NCBI GenBank assembly: GCA_002352185.1
Contig: DEHY01000224.1
Coordinates: forward strand, 19,208-26,224
Origin: Competibacteraceae bacterium UBA2788
GTDB taxonomy: Bacteria > Pseudomonadota > Gammaproteobacteria > Competibacterales > Competibacteraceae
Reading direction: 5' to 3'
DNA length: 7,017 bases
Part shown: positions 5,707 through 7,017 of the stretch, piece by piece
Numbering within the stretch: the first letter of the stretch is position 1
Layout of the letters: the number at the start of each line of letters is the position of its first letter
The notes under the pieces: generated by a model
The model's database searches: none
Told to the model about the DNA's origin: nothing
What the model saw: the letters and a program-made list of their open reading frames with translations, nothing else
Position numbers and translations under genes: made by a program

Positions 5707-7017
5707 TCAGCTTGCCAAGGCAGGATCGGAAAGCTTGCGCGCCAGCGCCACATAGCCATGAACGGGTTCGGCCCGTTCCAACCGCAGTACGACGGATTCA
5801 ATGGCTACAGGCGTTAACCCCGCCGCACGCAGGGTGTGTTCCACATAAGTCTGCGAGTGCGCGTAGCGACCGTTGGGATTCAGGCGAAATTCCCCGGCGG
5901 CGTCGGCCAGCCGCTCCACCGTGAACGCCAGCAACCCATTCAACCGTAACGCACTTGCAGCGGCGCGCGCCGGCGGTTCGAGATCGCCGAAGTACACCAG
6001 CGTGTCGGCGGATACGATCACATCGTATTCACCCGGATGAGCGGCGATGTACGCAGTCAGTTCGGCCACTTCGAGCGCATCGTAGCCACCCCGTTCACGC
6101 GCTTTCTCCAGCATGCGCGGCGATAAATCCACGCCCGCCAGATGAGCGGCGTAGGGTCGCAGCAGCGGGCCGCATAACCCGGTGCCGCAGCCGGCGTCCA
6201 GAATCCGCAACGCGGCGGTCGGAGTCAGATGAGCGGCAAGGGCGGTAATCACCAGTTCCGGCGCATGGTATTCCAGGGTGCGCAAGTGACTGTCGAACTC
6301 GTCGGCGAAGCGGTCGAACTCGCTGCGAACGTAGTCGTCGGGCGCACGATCCGGCACGGCTTCGCCGGTCCAAGCTTGCCAGGTGTGACGTGCCTGCGGA
6401 TTGTCGGGATCGAGCCGCAGCCATTCGCGCAGCGCCGCCTGTCCCCGCTCGTTTTGTCCCAGACAGTACAGCGCAAAACTGAATGCGCTAACCCCCTCAG
6501 CGGTCCGCTTCAACCGATACAGTGTCTCGGCCAGCGCCCGATAGGCTGCGCCATGCCGGGTATTGGCGGTGATGGCGCGATAGTAAGCCTGGACGGCGTC
6601 ATCGTCGCGGCCCAACCATGCCAGCGCCTGGCCGAGATGATAAAAGGTGTCGGCGTGGGCGGGATTGCGTTTGATCGCCTCGTAATACAGGTTGATGGCT
6701 TCCTGCAGCCGACCCTCCGTCGCCAGCAACGCGCCGACGTTGCAATAGGCTTCAACATTGTTGGCATCCAGCCGCACCGCGTTCTGGTAGGCGGCGAGCG
6801 CGTCGGCGCGGCGACCCAGCGCTTTAAGGATATTGCCGCGATTGTTGTGCGCGCCGGCGTGATCGGGACAGAGTTCCACCACGCGGTCCAACAGGCGCAG
6901 CGCTTCGTCGGCATCGCCGCGCTGGTAGCGCAGCATCCCCAGGAATTGCATGGCGTCGGAGTGAGCGGGATCAACCTGCAAAATGCGCTGATAGATCGTT
7001 TCCGCCATCTCCAGAAC
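5707..7017 (-). CDS. TPR-repeat protein with C-terminal SAM-dependent methyltransferase (N-terminus off the right edge)
   Basis: The frame is open to the window edge. A Met at 7008 exists, but the codons before it (Val-Leu-Glu) continue a TPR helix, so the true start is probably outside; residues here are numbered from that Met. Residues 1-170 are about five TPR units of 34 residues, with typical phrases such as AHNNRGNILKALGR (53-66), EAYCNVGALLATEGR (86-100) and DTFYHLGQALAWLGR (120-134). A linker YVRSEFDRFADEFDSHL (226-242) precedes the class I methyltransferase: motif I ILDAGCGTG (269-277), the acidic strand end GVDLSPRML (292-300) and DVIVSADTLVYFGDL (329-343). This TPR-plus-methyltransferase arrangement matches COG4976-like proteins. 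The substrate is unknown; TPRs probably bind a partner protein. It is the most upstream visible gene of the operon, 116 bp before the ACP, so co-function with it is only suggested. Confidence 0.87.
   Translation of the reverse strand, partial: VLEMAETIYQRILQVDPAHSDAMQFLGMLRYQRGDADEALRLLDRVVELCPDHAGAHNNRGNILKALGRRADALAAYQNAVRLDANNVEAYCNVGALLATEGRLQEAINLYYEAIKRNPAHADTFYHLGQALAWLGRDDDAVQAYYRAITANTRHGAAYRALAETLYRLKRTAEGVSAFSFALYCLGQNERGQAALREWLRLDPDNPQARHTWQAWTGEAVPDRAPDDYVRSEFDRFADEFDSHLRTLEYHAPELVITALAAHLTPTAALRILDAGCGTGLCGPLLRPYAAHLAGVDLSPRMLEKARERGGYDALEVAELTAYIAAHPGEYDVIVSADTLVYFGDLEPPARAAASALRLNGLLAFTVERLADAAGEFRLNPNGRYAHSQTYVEHTLRAAGLTPVAIESVVLRLERAEPVHGYVALARKLSDPALAS

Noticed and set aside
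5574..5801. 75-codon minus-strand frame bridging the methyltransferase end, the gap and the ACP start
   Set aside because: Most of it is out of frame with the methyltransferase, it overlaps the ACP start, and its translation has no recognisable features.

Overview
This window looks like part of an extracellular polysaccharide locus from a Gram-negative, GC-rich proteobacterium, most likely beta- or gammaproteobacterial. The pointer is a contiguous set: an acyl carrier protein and two alpha/beta-hydrolase-fold proteins. I recognise these as the exosortase A (XrtA, formerly EpsH)-associated accessory proteins that accompany PEP-CTERM/exopolysaccharide loci. All assignments come from reading translated sequence and remembered family motifs. 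No database search was run, and genus-level placement is not supported.

Layout, left to right. Positions 1-1221 (minus) hold the N-terminal 407 codons of a membrane-anchored protein resembling the alpha/alpha toroid of heparinase II/III-type polysaccharide lyases; its C-terminus lies beyond the left edge. After only 42 bp, a divergent gene (1264-3675, plus) encodes an 803-residue polytopic membrane protein of the O-antigen ligase/polymerase (Wzy_C) type. Its periplasmic active-site loop carries an inserted beta-rich, carbohydrate-binding-like domain. Its 3' end overlaps, tail to tail by 88 bp, the last gene of a minus-strand operon read from right to left. In transcription order the operon is: TPR plus SAM-methyltransferase (5707 to beyond the right edge), a 116-bp gap with a small hairpin, acyl carrier protein (5333-5590), hydrolase 2 (4520-5326) and hydrolase 1 (3588-4523). 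The last three are tightly packed: a 6-bp gap, then a 4-bp GTGA overlap.

How the parts may work together (inference): the ACP would carry an acyl group, and the two hydrolase-fold proteins would transfer or release it onto a sugar or lipid intermediate in the cytoplasm. The Wzy_C protein would polymerise or ligate the exported glycan at the outer face of the inner membrane, and the lyase-like protein would trim it in the periplasm. The TPR-methyltransferase could modify a precursor. No exosortase, PEP-CTERM protein, glycosyltransferase or AMP-forming acyl ligase is present, so the XrtA link rests on the ACP/hydrolase trio alone.

No RNA genes, CRISPR arrays, insertion sequences or tRNA-like structures were seen. 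There is no stretch over 300 bases without a gene.
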